DNA of 64,000 nt from JACQAP01 sp035275265 (GTDB lineage: Bacteria > Pseudomonadota > Gammaproteobacteria > Burkholderiales > JACQAP01), in the NCBI GenBank assembly GCA_035275265.1, contig DATENC010000006.1:1-64000 (forward strand), written 5' to 3'. The notes below the pieces were generated by a model. That model was not told the origin of the DNA, did no database searches, and worked only from the letters and a program-made list of their open reading frames with translations. Below are positions 9,236 to 17,307 of this stretch, piece by piece (position 1 is the stretch's first letter; each line of letters opens with the position of its first letter). A program made the translations under genes and the position numbers.

Positions 9236-9769
9236 ATGAAGCTCGTCATCCTCGATCGCGACGGCGTAATCAACCGGGACAGCGATCATTTCATCAAAAA
9301 CCCCGAGGAGTGGAAACCGATTCCGGGAAGCCTGGAGGCGATTGCGCGGTTGAACCATGCCGGTTACCGAGTGGTCGTGGCCTCCAACCAGTCCGGCATC
9401 GGCCGCGGTCTGTTCGACATGGGAGCTCTGAACGCGATCAACGACAAGATGTACCGTGCACTGGCCCAAGTCGGCGGCCGCATCGACTCATTGTTCTATT
9501 GCCCGCACGCAGCGGAAGCGGACTGCAACTGCCGCAAGCCCAAGCCGGGAATGTTTCTCGACATCGCCCAACGATTCAATGTGGATCTGGCCGGCGTGCC
9601 GAGCGTGGGCGATTCGCTGCGCGACTTGCAGGCCGCCGCCGCCGCCGGCGCCCAGCCGATTCTCGTACTCACCGGCAAAGGGACCAAGACCAGAAGTGCC
9701 GGGGGTTTGCCGGACACCACGATACAGTTCGCCGACCTTGCCGAAGCGGTGCGGCATATCGTTTCATGA
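9236..9769 (+). CDS. gmhB: D-glycero-beta-D-manno-heptose 1,7-bisphosphate 7-phosphatase
   Basis: HAD-family phosphatase of ADP-heptose synthesis for the LPS inner core. The 177-aa protein begins MKLVILDRDGVIN, with the nucleophile Asp in DRDG. It has the SNQSGIGRG motif and the zinc loop Cys/His cluster around CPHAAEADCNC. An upstream TTG (9221) in frame adds five residues, but the ATG at 9236 matches the family start. It overlaps plsC by four bases. Confidence 0.93.
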   Translation: MKLVILDRDGVINRDSDHFIKNPEEWKPIPGSLEAIARLNHAGYRVVVASNQSGIGRGLFDMGALNAINDKMYRALAQVGGRIDSLFYCPHAAEADCNCRKPKPGMFLDIAQRFNVDLAGVPSVGDSLRDLQAAAAAGAQPILVLTGKGTKTRSAGGLPDTTIQFADLAEAVRHIVS

Positions 9770-10491
9770 ACATTGTTGCAGCTTTCCTGCGTTCGGTCGT
9801 CTTCGAGATAGTCCGGTTTGTTCTCACGGTTGTCTTCGCAATTATTTCACTGCTCACCTTTGCGTTCGCACCAATTACCCGCTATCGCATCATCACCACC
9901 TGGTCGCGGCTGGTGATTGCTTTGGCAGCCGCCGTTTGCGGCGTTGAGTACCGAGTGATCGGCCGTGAAAACCTGCCCACCGAGTCAAGCATCGTCCTGT
10001 CGAAGCATCAATCAGCCTGGGAAACGCTGGCTTACCAGGGAATTCTTCCGCCGCAAGTCTGGGTCCTGAAGAGAGAGTTGCTGCTGGTGCCATTCTTCGG
10101 CTGGGGACTGGCGATGATGAGCCCGATCGCAATCGACCGCGGCTCCGCAACCCGCTCCCTGAAACAGACTCTCGAGCAGGGCAAGGAGCGCCTCGCCAAA
10201 GGCTGGTGGATCGTGATATTCCCGGAAGGCACCCGCATCGCTCCGGGCCGCCGGGGACGGTATCATCTCGGCGGCGCCTGGCTGGCGTGCAAGACGGGCG
10301 CACCTGTGGTTCCGATCGCGCATAATGCCGGGACATTGTGGCGCAAGAACGCCTTCGTCAAACGCCCGGGAACCATCACCGTCAGCATCGGCCCGGCCAT
10401 TCATCCGAAGGGGATGACCGCCGACACGCTCAACCGGAAAGTCGAAGACTGGATAGAAACCGAAGTAGCCCGCCTCGGGAACGCTCGCTAG
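9766..10491 (+). CDS. 1-acyl-sn-glycerol-3-phosphate acyltransferase (PlsC-like)
   Basis: Membrane acyltransferase of phospholipid synthesis, 241 aa. The N-terminus has one or two membrane segments (about 5-60). The acyltransferase core shows SKHQSAWE, so the usual HX4D is HX4E here, and the substrate motif FPEGTR. The open frame reaches back to 9160 through gmhB, but the ATG at 9766, overlapping the gmhB stop, gives the natural start. The Asp-to-Glu change recurs in some proteobacterial PlsC-like proteins, so I do not call it inactive. Confidence 0.88.
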   Translation: MNIVAAFLRSVVFEIVRFVLTVVFAIISLLTFAFAPITRYRIITTWSRLVIALAAAVCGVEYRVIGRENLPTESSIVLSKHQSAWETLAYQGILPPQVWVLKRELLLVPFFGWGLAMMSPIAIDRGSATRSLKQTLEQGKERLAKGWWIVIFPEGTRIAPGRRGRYHLGGAWLACKTGAPVVPIAHNAGTLWRKNAFVKRPGTITVSIGPAIHPKGMTADTLNRKVEDWIETEVARLGNAR

Positions 10492-11228
10492 ATCTGTTCC
10501 CGGTCGGCACGGTCTCCGAGCCAAAAACCATCCGGCTGGACGGCCGCGACATTCCCTACCTGCTCAAGCGCAGTCAACAACGGCGTAGCATCGTGTTGAC
10601 CGTGAACGAGCGGGGCCTGATCATCAGTGCTCCCTGGCGCTGCACGGAACGCCGCATCGCCGGCATTATTCGCGACGCCCAAGCCTGGGTGCTCAGAAAA
10701 CTCGCCATCTGGAGCACATATCCTTCACGCAACCAGTCGTGGGCCGATGGCGACACCATCAAGTATCTCGGCCGCAATCTGCGTCTGCATCTCAGGAAAG
10801 GCCAGGGTGGACCGATAGCGAGCTTGAGCGACGCGGACTGGCTGCAGGTCACGCTTCCCGAACCCGGCGATTCCGAGGCGGTAGGAGCCGCAGTCCTGAA
10901 ATGGTATCGGCGCCATGCAACGTCGAATTTCACAGAACGCATTACCATATACGCCCGCGCATATGGCTTGGCGGCGCCGCGCCTGTTTCTTTCGAGCGCG
11001 CAAACCCGCTGGGGCAGTTGCAACGTCAAACGCGAAGTAAGGCTCAACTGGCGGCTGATCCAGGCACAGCAGCCCACGATCGACTATGTCGTCGCCCACG
11101 AACTTGCTCATCTTGTCGAGATGAATCATTCGCCGCGCTTCTGGAGCCTGGTCGCCGCCGTGTGCCCGCATCACAAGGAAGCGCGCGCGGAACTCGATCA
11201 TATGGGCCGCTATTACATGGCCCTTTGA
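10338..11228 (+). CDS. YgjP-like zinc metallopeptidase domain protein (DUF45/WLM type)
   Basis: The family core begins around 10515 (TIRLDGRDIPYLLKR). The zinc site is HELAHLVEMNHS, with further family strings TRWGSC and FW near the end. The function of YgjP-type proteins is poorly defined. The start is uncertain. The only ATG in frame is at 10338, 154 bases inside plsC, and the next GTG (10593) would cut into the conserved domain. A CTG at 10494 just after the plsC stop is a plausible real start. The N-terminal 50 residues given by 10338 are low-complexity and probably untranslated. Confidence 0.8.
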   Translation: MAQERLRQTPGNHHRQHRPGHSSEGDDRRHAQPESRRLDRNRSSPPRERSLDLFPVGTVSEPKTIRLDGRDIPYLLKRSQQRRSIVLTVNERGLIISAPWRCTERRIAGIIRDAQAWVLRKLAIWSTYPSRNQSWADGDTIKYLGRNLRLHLRKGQGGPIASLSDADWLQVTLPEPGDSEAVGAAVLKWYRRHATSNFTERITIYARAYGLAAPRLFLSSAQTRWGSCNVKREVRLNWRLIQAQQPTIDYVVAHELAHLVEMNHSPRFWSLVAAVCPHHKEARAELDHMGRYYMAL

Positions 11229-11261
11229 TTTCAGGAAAATCCTGATCTCGAAGAAACGGCG

Positions 11262-11298
11262 CGTTCCTTCGTACCTTCTGTGTCCTCGGTGGTGACGC
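11262..11298 (+). repeat. Dispersed intergenic repeat, copy A
   Basis: This stretch contains CCTTCGTACCTTCTGTGTCC and then TCGGTGGTGA. It resembles two other intergenic stretches, 21882-21912 (same strand) and 16071-16105 (opposite strand). All are variants of a CCTTCGCGT-N-CTT-N-GCGTCCTTNGCGGTGA pattern. It lies in the 146-base gap before lptM. Confidence 0.45.
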
Positions 11299-11319
11299 GT
11301 TGCCGTTTCGCCCTGCGAA

Positions 11320-11350
11320 TTGCTGGCTACAGGAAGGCCTGTGCTAAACT
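11320..11350 (+). promoter_or_regulatory. Probable promoter for lptM-lysA
   Basis: TTGCTG (11320-11325) and an extended -10, TGC-TAAACT (-10 at 11345-11350), stand 19 bases apart, about 25 bases upstream of the lptM ATG. The spacing is slightly long, but the TG extension supports it. Confidence 0.45.
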
Positions 11351-11374
11351 CGATTGCATCACTGGACGTCTTCC

Positions 11375-11503
11375 ATGCGCCGCCTCTGTGTCCTAATCCT
11401 GCTCGCGTTCCTGATCTCCGCCTGCGGCCAGAAGGGCCCGCTCTACCTGCCGAAGGAAGAAGAGAAGCCCAGAAAGACAGAAGAAGGAACCATCGAGAAG
11501 TGA
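11375..11503 (+). CDS. lptM: LPS-assembly lipoprotein LptM (YifL family)
   Basis: A 42-aa lipoprotein. It has an N-terminal Arg pair, a hydrophobic stretch and a lipobox ISAC with Cys at residue 16, followed directly by the family signature CGQKGPLYLP. The rest is a charged Lys/Glu tail. In E. coli LptM helps mature the LptD/E translocon in the outer membrane. The lysA GTG overlaps its stop (GTGA), so the two are translationally coupled. The lptM-lysA pairing is common in proteobacteria. Confidence 0.9.
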   Translation: MRRLCVLILLAFLISACGQKGPLYLPKEEEKPRKTEEGTIEK

Positions 11504-12744
11504 GTTTTTTTTCCGAGCGCAACGGCGCACTGCACGCTGAAGACGTGCCGCTTTCGCGCATTGCGGGGGAATTCGGCACGCCATGTTACGTCTATTCGCG
11601 CGCGGCATTGACGGACGCCTTCCAGCGCTACGATCGCGCCTTTGACTCACGCCCGCACCTTATCTGCTACGCGGTCAAGGCCAATTCCAATCTGGCGATC
11701 CTGAATCTCTTTGCCCGTCTGGGCAGTGGCTTCGATATCGTTTCCGGCGGAGAACTGGCGCGCGTCATCGCCGCCGGCGGAGACCCTGGCAAGATAGTGT
11801 TTTCCGGCGTGGGCAAGACCGAACGGGAAATGCGCGACGCGCTGGCTGCCGGTATTCTTTGCTTCAATGTGGAGTCCGAATCCGAGCTCTTGCGCCTTGA
11901 AGGGATCGCGGGAGAAACGGGCCGACGCGCACCGGTAAGCCTGCGGGTGAATACGGACGTCGATGCCAGGACACATCCCTACATTTCTACCGGCCTGAAG
12001 CAAAACAAGTTCGGCGTCGCGTTCCCCGACGCGATGCGCCTGTATCGGCTGGCGCATTCGTCCAGGCACCTCAGAGTAGTCGGCATCGGTTGCCACATCG
12101 GCTCGCAACTGATCGATATGGAGCCGATCGCAGATGCGGTGCGCAAGGTTCTGAAGCTCGCCGATCGTCTGGTGGCCGAAGGTATCGAGATCGAGCATCT
12201 CGACCTGGGCGGAGGTCTTGGCATCCGCTACGCGAATGAGGTCCCGCCGACGCAGGATGCCTGGGTCAAGGCATTGCTGGATGCAGTCGGAGAACGGCCG
12301 CAACCGGTGTTTGTCGAGCCCGGCCGTTCGCTGGTCGGGCCCGCCGGCCTGTTGCTGACCCGGGTCGAATACCTGAAGCATGGCGAGGCGCGGAATTTCG
12401 CCGTGGTGGATGCTGCGATGAACGACCTGATCCGTCCGGCGCTGTATGACGCCTGGCACGCAGTGCGTGAAGTAGATGGCTCCGGTGCCGCAGCCACCGT
12501 CTACGATGTGGTGGGTCCGGTATGCGAAAGCGGCGATTTTCTCGCCCATGATCGCGAGCTCGCGATCGATGAGGGCGGCCTGCTCGCGATCATGGCTGCC
12601 GGCGCGTACGGCATGAGCATGAGTTCGAACTACAACGCGCGCCCGCGCGCCGCCGAAGTGATGGTTGACGGCGGGCGCATTCACCTGATACGCGAACGCG
12701 AACAAATCAAAGATCTGTACGCCGGAGAACAGCTGCTGCCGTGA
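11500..12744 (+). CDS. lysA: Diaminopimelate decarboxylase
   Basis: PLP enzyme that makes lysine from meso-DAP, 414 aa. The PLP lysine is in CYAVKANSN. HIGSQ, GGGLGIRY and the C-terminal EPGRSLVG and PVCESGD motifs follow in order. The open frame reaches back to 11320 through lptM. The GTG at 11500, overlapping the lptM stop, gives the normal N-terminus. The end reaches the usual YNARPRAAEVMVDG. Confidence 0.96.
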   Translation: MSFFSERNGALHAEDVPLSRIAGEFGTPCYVYSRAALTDAFQRYDRAFDSRPHLICYAVKANSNLAILNLFARLGSGFDIVSGGELARVIAAGGDPGKIVFSGVGKTEREMRDALAAGILCFNVESESELLRLEGIAGETGRRAPVSLRVNTDVDARTHPYISTGLKQNKFGVAFPDAMRLYRLAHSSRHLRVVGIGCHIGSQLIDMEPIADAVRKVLKLADRLVAEGIEIEHLDLGGGLGIRYANEVPPTQDAWVKALLDAVGERPQPVFVEPGRSLVGPAGLLLTRVEYLKHGEARNFAVVDAAMNDLIRPALYDAWHAVREVDGSGAAATVYDVVGPVCESGDFLAHDRELAIDEGGLLAIMAAGAYGMSMSSNYNARPRAAEVMVDGGRIHLIREREQIKDLYAGEQLLP

Positions 12745-12870
12745 CCCGATTGCGCGCCTTTGAACGGAACTAACGCTGTGCGGGAGGTTCTATTCACTGG
12801 AGACCGGCAAATCCATCTGCCGCTGATGGTAAACTTCCTCCATCATCCAACGCTGGCGACCAACCACAAC

Positions 12871-13305
12871 ATGATTGTTTTCGATCTTTCCTGCGAAAAA
12901 AGCCACCGATTTGAAGGGTGGTTTGGCTCGGCTGAGGACTTCGCCGTACAAGTGAGGGGCGGAAGCATTGCTTGCCCCCTGTGCGGCTCCCTCGATATCG
13001 CCAGGCAGCTTTCGGCACCCTACGTCAGCACGCGCGGCAGTGAACCGGCACGGGAACCCCAGTCAGTCATGACCACCAATGCCCTCCAGTTGCTGCACAA
13101 GAAATTCATCGACTACGTTTTCCAGAACACCGAGGATGTCGGCAGGCGTTTTCCTGATGAAGCGCGGCGAATTTTCTACAAAGAAGTTGCCGAGCGTGCA
13201 ATTCGCGGTACTGCGTCGATGAAAGAAGTGATCGAACTCAAAGAAGAGGGCATCGACGTTCTCGCAGTTTCCGGCATCCCGGTCCCGCCAGAAACACTCC
13301 ACTGA
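12871..13305 (+). CDS. DUF1178 family protein
   Basis: A 144-aa protein of unknown function. The family start MIVFDLSCEKSHRFEGWF is clear at the ATG 12871, so I disregard the 37 upstream in-frame codons from 12760. A CPLCGS pair suggests a small metal-binding knuckle, with C10 (LSCEKSH) possibly contributing. The acidic C-terminus ends near PVPPETLH. It lies between lysA and a DMT transporter with about 40-base gaps. No function should be inferred from the context. Confidence 0.88.
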   Translation: MIVFDLSCEKSHRFEGWFGSAEDFAVQVRGGSIACPLCGSLDIARQLSAPYVSTRGSEPAREPQSVMTTNALQLLHKKFIDYVFQNTEDVGRRFPDEARRIFYKEVAERAIRGTASMKEVIELKEEGIDVLAVSGIPVPPETLH

Positions 13306-13345
13306 GGTTTTGTTTTTCCCGCGGGCTGGCGTGATATAAGGCGCC

Positions 13346-14242
13346 ATGCCTCCCCGTTGGCTTTCATTTATCGTCCTCGCCGGCGGTGTTGCCGTGGTCT
13401 CGACCGCGTCGATATTGATCCGGCTGGCGCAAGCCGAAAGCGTTTCCTCGCTGACGATCGCGGCGGTGCGGCTGGGATTGGCAGCGGCGATTCTGGCGCC
13501 TTTTGCTTTGCTGAAGGCACGCCGGGAAATCGTGCGCCTGGGCCGACGCGAGTTGGCACTGTGCCTGCTGTCCGGGATGTTGCTGGCCATACATTTCTGG
13601 ACGTGGATCTCATCGCTGGAGTACACGTCCGTGGCAAGCAGTGCAGCGTTGGTCACCACCAATCCGCTCTGGGTCGGGCTCGCCTCCGCAGTGTTTCTGC
13701 GCGAACGTCCTGCGCCTTTTGCAATCGCGGGCATAGCCCTTACCGTCGCCGGCGGCGTGCTGATTTTTGCTTCCGACGCCGGGAGCGAAAGAACAGAGGC
13801 AAATCCGCTCCTGGGAAATGCGCTGGCGCTGGCCGGAGCGATCTCCGCATCAGGCTATCTCCTGGTGGGGCGCGCCTTGCGCGCCCGCATGTCGCTAGTT
13901 GCGTATGTCTGGCTGGCCTACACCGTGGCGGCGATGCTGCTAAGCGCGGCAGTGGCCGCAAGCGGCAACTCGCTGGCGGCGGCGTCGCTTCCGGCATGGG
14001 CATTCATGGCACTACTTGCGATCGGCCCGCAACTCATCGGGCACACTGCTTTCAACTGGGCGGTAAGACGCCTTACCGCTACCTTCGTCGCGATCGCTAT
14101 CCTGGGCGAACCAGTGGGCGCCACGATCCTCGCGTGGTTTTTCTTTGAGGAAGGATTCACGACCCTGCAGTTGATCGGTTTCTTACTGTTGCTCACCGGG
14201 ATCTTCGCCGCCGCGCGCGCGGAGAAGTTGACGCAGTACTGA
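13346..14242 (+). CDS. EamA/DMT-superfamily transporter
   Basis: A 298-aa membrane protein with about ten hydrophobic segments arranged as two EamA repeats (about 8-140 and 155-290). Members export amino acids or other small metabolites. The substrate cannot be read from the sequence. It has its own short leader, and its 3' end faces the alanine dehydrogenase gene across 43 bases. Confidence 0.9.
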   Translation: MPPRWLSFIVLAGGVAVVSTASILIRLAQAESVSSLTIAAVRLGLAAAILAPFALLKARREIVRLGRRELALCLLSGMLLAIHFWTWISSLEYTSVASSAALVTTNPLWVGLASAVFLRERPAPFAIAGIALTVAGGVLIFASDAGSERTEANPLLGNALALAGAISASGYLLVGRALRARMSLVAYVWLAYTVAAMLLSAAVAASGNSLAAASLPAWAFMALLAIGPQLIGHTAFNWAVRRLTATFVAIAILGEPVGATILAWFFFEEGFTTLQLIGFLLLLTGIFAAARAEKLTQY

Positions 14243-14285
14243 AAAAGCGTACCTCGGGTATCGAGACTGGTTTCGCAGTTTTGCT

Positions 14286-15410
14286 TCAGGCCTGCCGCAT
14301 GCCTGCGGCAATCTCCGCATAGCTGCGAATGGGACGCTTTACGTCTTCGGCCAGTCCGCTGTGGGTAATGTGGCCCGCGTGTACCTGAAGGCCGTTCGCA
14401 AGTCCCGCATCTTCGGATAGCGCGTCGAGTCCGCGGTCGGCAAGCTTGAGTACATAAGGGAAGGTCGCCTGCGTCAGCGCCAGCGTAGCGGTGCGCGCGC
14501 AGGCCGAGGGCATGTTCGGGACGCAGTAGTGCACCACGCCTTCTTCAATGAACAGCGGCTGCGTGTGCGAGGTCGGGCGGGAGGTTTCGGCGATGCCACC
14601 CTGATCGATCGCAACGTCCACCAGCACCGAGCCCCGTCGCATGCGTTGCAGGAGCTTGCGCGAGATCAGCCTGGGGGCAAGTTTGCCGCGAACGAGAAGC
14701 GCTCCGATTACGAGATCGGCCTGGGTTACCTGTTCTGCAAGGGCCAGCGCTTCCGAGTAACAGGTTTTCACCCTGCCGCGATAGACTTCATCGAGATGCG
14801 CGAGGCGCTCAAGATCGATATCCAGTACCGTGATGTCGGCACCCATGCCAGCCGCGATCTGCACAGCTTTCGCGCCGCACGAACCTGCACCGATCACGAC
14901 CACCCTTCCAGGCTCCACCCCCGGCGTTCCGCCGAGCAGCACGCCGCTGCCGCCGTTGGCCATCTGCAACGCCCAGGTGCCCACCTGTATCGAGAGACTG
15001 CCGGCGATCCGTGACATCGGTGCAAGCAACGGTAACCGGCCCTGCGCATCCGTCACCGACTCGTAAGCAATTCCGCTGACACCGCATGCCAGCAGCGCAT
15101 GAAGCAAATCAGGGTCTGGTGCCAGGTGCAGATAGGCAAACAGGACCTGGCCGCGGCGCGGGAGTCCGAACTCCACCGGCTGAAGCTCTTTGACTTTCAC
15201 CACCAAGTCGGCAGCAAAGACTTCCTTCACCGAAGCAACGATGCGTGCGCCAGCTGAGATGTAGGCGCCATCGGGAAATCCGACGCGTGCACCGGCACCG
15301 GTCTCGATGCACACCTGATGGCCGCGTTCGCACAGTGCATGGACACCCGCCGGTGTGAGCCCGACGCGGTACTCGTGATCCTTGATTTCCTTCGGTGCGC
15401 CGACCAGCAT
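14286..15410 (-). CDS. ald: Alanine dehydrogenase
   Basis: NAD-dependent L-alanine dehydrogenase (alanine to pyruvate and ammonium), 374 aa. The N-terminal substrate site shows KEIKDHEYRVGLTP with its Arg and a Lys in VKVKELQ. The nucleotide-binding motif is VVVIGAGSCGAKAVQIAAGMGA. The C-terminus has the usual VPNMPSACARTAT. The family is shared with transhydrogenase alpha subunits, but the length and the HYCVPNMPSA region fit Ald. Confidence 0.94.
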   Translation of the reverse strand: MLVGAPKEIKDHEYRVGLTPAGVHALCERGHQVCIETGAGARVGFPDGAYISAGARIVASVKEVFAADLVVKVKELQPVEFGLPRRGQVLFAYLHLAPDPDLLHALLACGVSGIAYESVTDAQGRLPLLAPMSRIAGSLSIQVGTWALQMANGGSGVLLGGTPGVEPGRVVVIGAGSCGAKAVQIAAGMGADITVLDIDLERLAHLDEVYRGRVKTCYSEALALAEQVTQADLVIGALLVRGKLAPRLISRKLLQRMRRGSVLVDVAIDQGGIAETSRPTSHTQPLFIEEGVVHYCVPNMPSACARTATLALTQATFPYVLKLADRGLDALSEDAGLANGLQVHAGHITHSGLAEDVKRPIRSYAEIAAGMRQA

Positions 15411-15419
15411 GCGAATCTC

Positions 15420-16058
15420 TCAGGCGGCCTGCGAGCGTGCGGCGGGAGGAGGAGATGCCGAACGCTGCTGTTTCAGCACGTAAAGCAACCGGATGATCAG
15501 GAGCAAAGCGAGGAGCGAGGCAAAAATGAACGGTTCGGTGATGTCTTTCTTCACCAGCCACCAGAAATGCAACACGCCAAGTGCGGCAACCGCGTACACC
15601 AGCCGGTGCAAAAGTTGCCAGCGCTTGGCACCGAGTCGCTTGACCATGGCGTTCGTCGAAGTCACCGCAAGCGGGATCAGCAACACGAAGGCGCTGAAAC
15701 CCGCAGTGATGAAGGGCCGCTTGGCGACATCCTTGACGATCTCACTCCAGTCAAAAAACTGATCGAGCCAGATGTAAGTGGTGAAATGCAGGCTGACATA
15801 GAAAAATGCGAACAACCCGAGCATGCGCCGCAGCCTCAACAGCCACCCCAGGTTGAGCAACCGGCGCAAGGGTGTGACCGACAGTGTGATCACAAGAAAC
15901 GCGAGCGTCCACCAACCGGTGGAATGAGTGATGCTTTCGATCGGGTTGGCGCCGAGCCGGTTGTGAAACCCCAGCCAAGCCAAGCGTGCGAGCGGAAACA
16001 GGCAAGCGGCGAATACCACCGCCTTGATCCACTTTACCTGTTCCGGATTGGGTTGCAT
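15420..16058 (-). CDS. msrQ: Haem-binding membrane subunit MsrQ
   Basis: Inner-membrane haem b protein (YedZ family) that passes electrons from the quinone pool or flavin to periplasmic MsrP. The 212-aa product has six hydrophobic segments with conserved His (SLHFTTY, LHRLVY, LHFWW). The frame opens at 16079 with GTG, but an AAAGG-like ribosome site precedes the ATG at 16058, which I prefer. It lies downstream of msrP on the same strand with a 153-base gap, close to the ald 5' end. Confidence 0.93.
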   Translation of the reverse strand: MQPNPEQVKWIKAVVFAACLFPLARLAWLGFHNRLGANPIESITHSTGWWTLAFLVITLSVTPLRRLLNLGWLLRLRRMLGLFAFFYVSLHFTTYIWLDQFFDWSEIVKDVAKRPFITAGFSAFVLLIPLAVTSTNAMVKRLGAKRWQLLHRLVYAVAALGVLHFWWLVKKDITEPFIFASLLALLLIIRLLYVLKQQRSASPPPAARSQAA

Positions 16059-16070
16059 TGTGTACTGAGT

Positions 16071-16105
16071 ACCTTTCACCGCTAAGGACCCAAGAAACGC
16101 GAAGG
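16071..16105 (-). repeat. Dispersed intergenic repeat, copy B
   Basis: On the minus strand this reads CCTTCGCGTTTCTTGGGTCC then TTAGCGGTGA, a variant of the stretches at 11262-11298 and 21882-21912. It lies in the gap between msrP and msrQ. Confidence 0.45.
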
Positions 16106-16211
16106 AAAATCATGCGCAAGAAATAAGTGGGAGTTCATCGGACACCCGTGGATTGCTCTCATCTCCTACACGTATTCCCTCTCTTTTTCTTTCACGTACC
16201 TTTGCGTCCCT

Positions 16212-17165
16212 TCAGAAGAATTTCTTCAAGTCCATGCCGGCATAAAGGCTCGCTACCTGGTCGCCGTAGCCGTTGAACATCAGCGTCTCGCGCTTGCGGA
16301 TTTCGCCGATGCGGCGCTCCTTAGCCTGGCTCCAGCGCGGATGGTCGACCCTCGGATTGACGTTGGAATAAAACCCGTATTCGTTAGGGCCCGCCATTTC
16401 CCAGGCAGTCTTCGGTTGCTGTTCGACGAAGCGGATGCGCACGATCGACTTCGCGCTTTTGAAACCGTACTTCCACGGCACCACCGTGCGAATCGGCGCG
16501 CCGTTCTGGTTAAGCAGCGTTTGGCCGTATAATCCCACCGTCAGTAGTGTCAGCGGATGCAGGGCCTCGTCCATACGCAAACCCTCGACGTAGGGCCAGT
16601 CGAGAATCGGCATCCTCTGCCCCGGCATCTGGTCGGGGTCCAGCAACGTGTAGAACTCCACGAATTTGGCATTGGCGGTAGGCTCGACGCGTTTGATCAA
16701 TTCGGAGAGCGGATAGCCGACCCACGGGATCACCATCGACCATCCCTCCACGCAGCGCATGCGGTAGGTTCGTTCTTCCAGCGGAGAGAGTTTGAGCAGT
16801 TCCTCGACGTCGAAAGTCTTCGGTTTCTTCACCTCGCCTTCCACTTTCACGGTCCACGGACGGGTCTTGAGCTTGCCGGAATTCGCCGATGGATCCTCCT
16901 TGTCGGTGCCGAACTCGTAGTAGTTGTTATAGGTGGTGATCGATTCGAACGCCGTGAGGCTTTCATCGGTGGCGAAAGGGCCTTTTCTGAGATCGGCAAA
17001 CTTTGTCGCCGAATGCGCTGCGCCCGGGGTCAGCAACCCGGCCGCGGCCAAACCCCCCGCCGCACTGAGTGCGGCCGCCGCGCGGAGGAATTCCCGCCGT
17101 TCCCGATACAGTGTTTGGGCCGTAATCTCCGAAGGTTTGATGTCGTCAGGGCGTCGGATCAACAT
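16212..17165 (-). CDS. msrP: Periplasmic methionine sulfoxide reductase catalytic subunit MsrP
   Basis: Molybdopterin enzyme (YedY) that repairs oxidised methionine in periplasmic proteins, 317 aa. The N-terminus has a Tat signal (YRERREFLRAAAAL). The Mo-coordinating Cys is in YRMRCVEGWSMVIPW. The C-terminal NPRVDHPRW and NGYGDQVASLY strings are typical. It is paired with msrQ downstream, so this organism has the complete MsrPQ system. Confidence 0.95.
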   Translation of the reverse strand: MLIRRPDDIKPSEITAQTLYRERREFLRAAAALSAAGGLAAAGLLTPGAAHSATKFADLRKGPFATDESLTAFESITTYNNYYEFGTDKEDPSANSGKLKTRPWTVKVEGEVKKPKTFDVEELLKLSPLEERTYRMRCVEGWSMVIPWVGYPLSELIKRVEPTANAKFVEFYTLLDPDQMPGQRMPILDWPYVEGLRMDEALHPLTLLTVGLYGQTLLNQNGAPIRTVVPWKYGFKSAKSIVRIRFVEQQPKTAWEMAGPNEYGFYSNVNPRVDHPRWSQAKERRIGEIRKRETLMFNGYGDQVASLYAGMDLKKFF

Positions 17166-17307
17166 GTTCGGCTCCTTGTACCTTTACGCCCGTTATCACT
17201 CGGGCAGTTTGTAGCTTACAACGTCCCGCAATTTGCACGGGCTCAGGAAGCTCTGTCATTGTACGGACGAATGCCTTCCCTGGATTCGTGAGGTATCCGA
17301 GTTCCCG

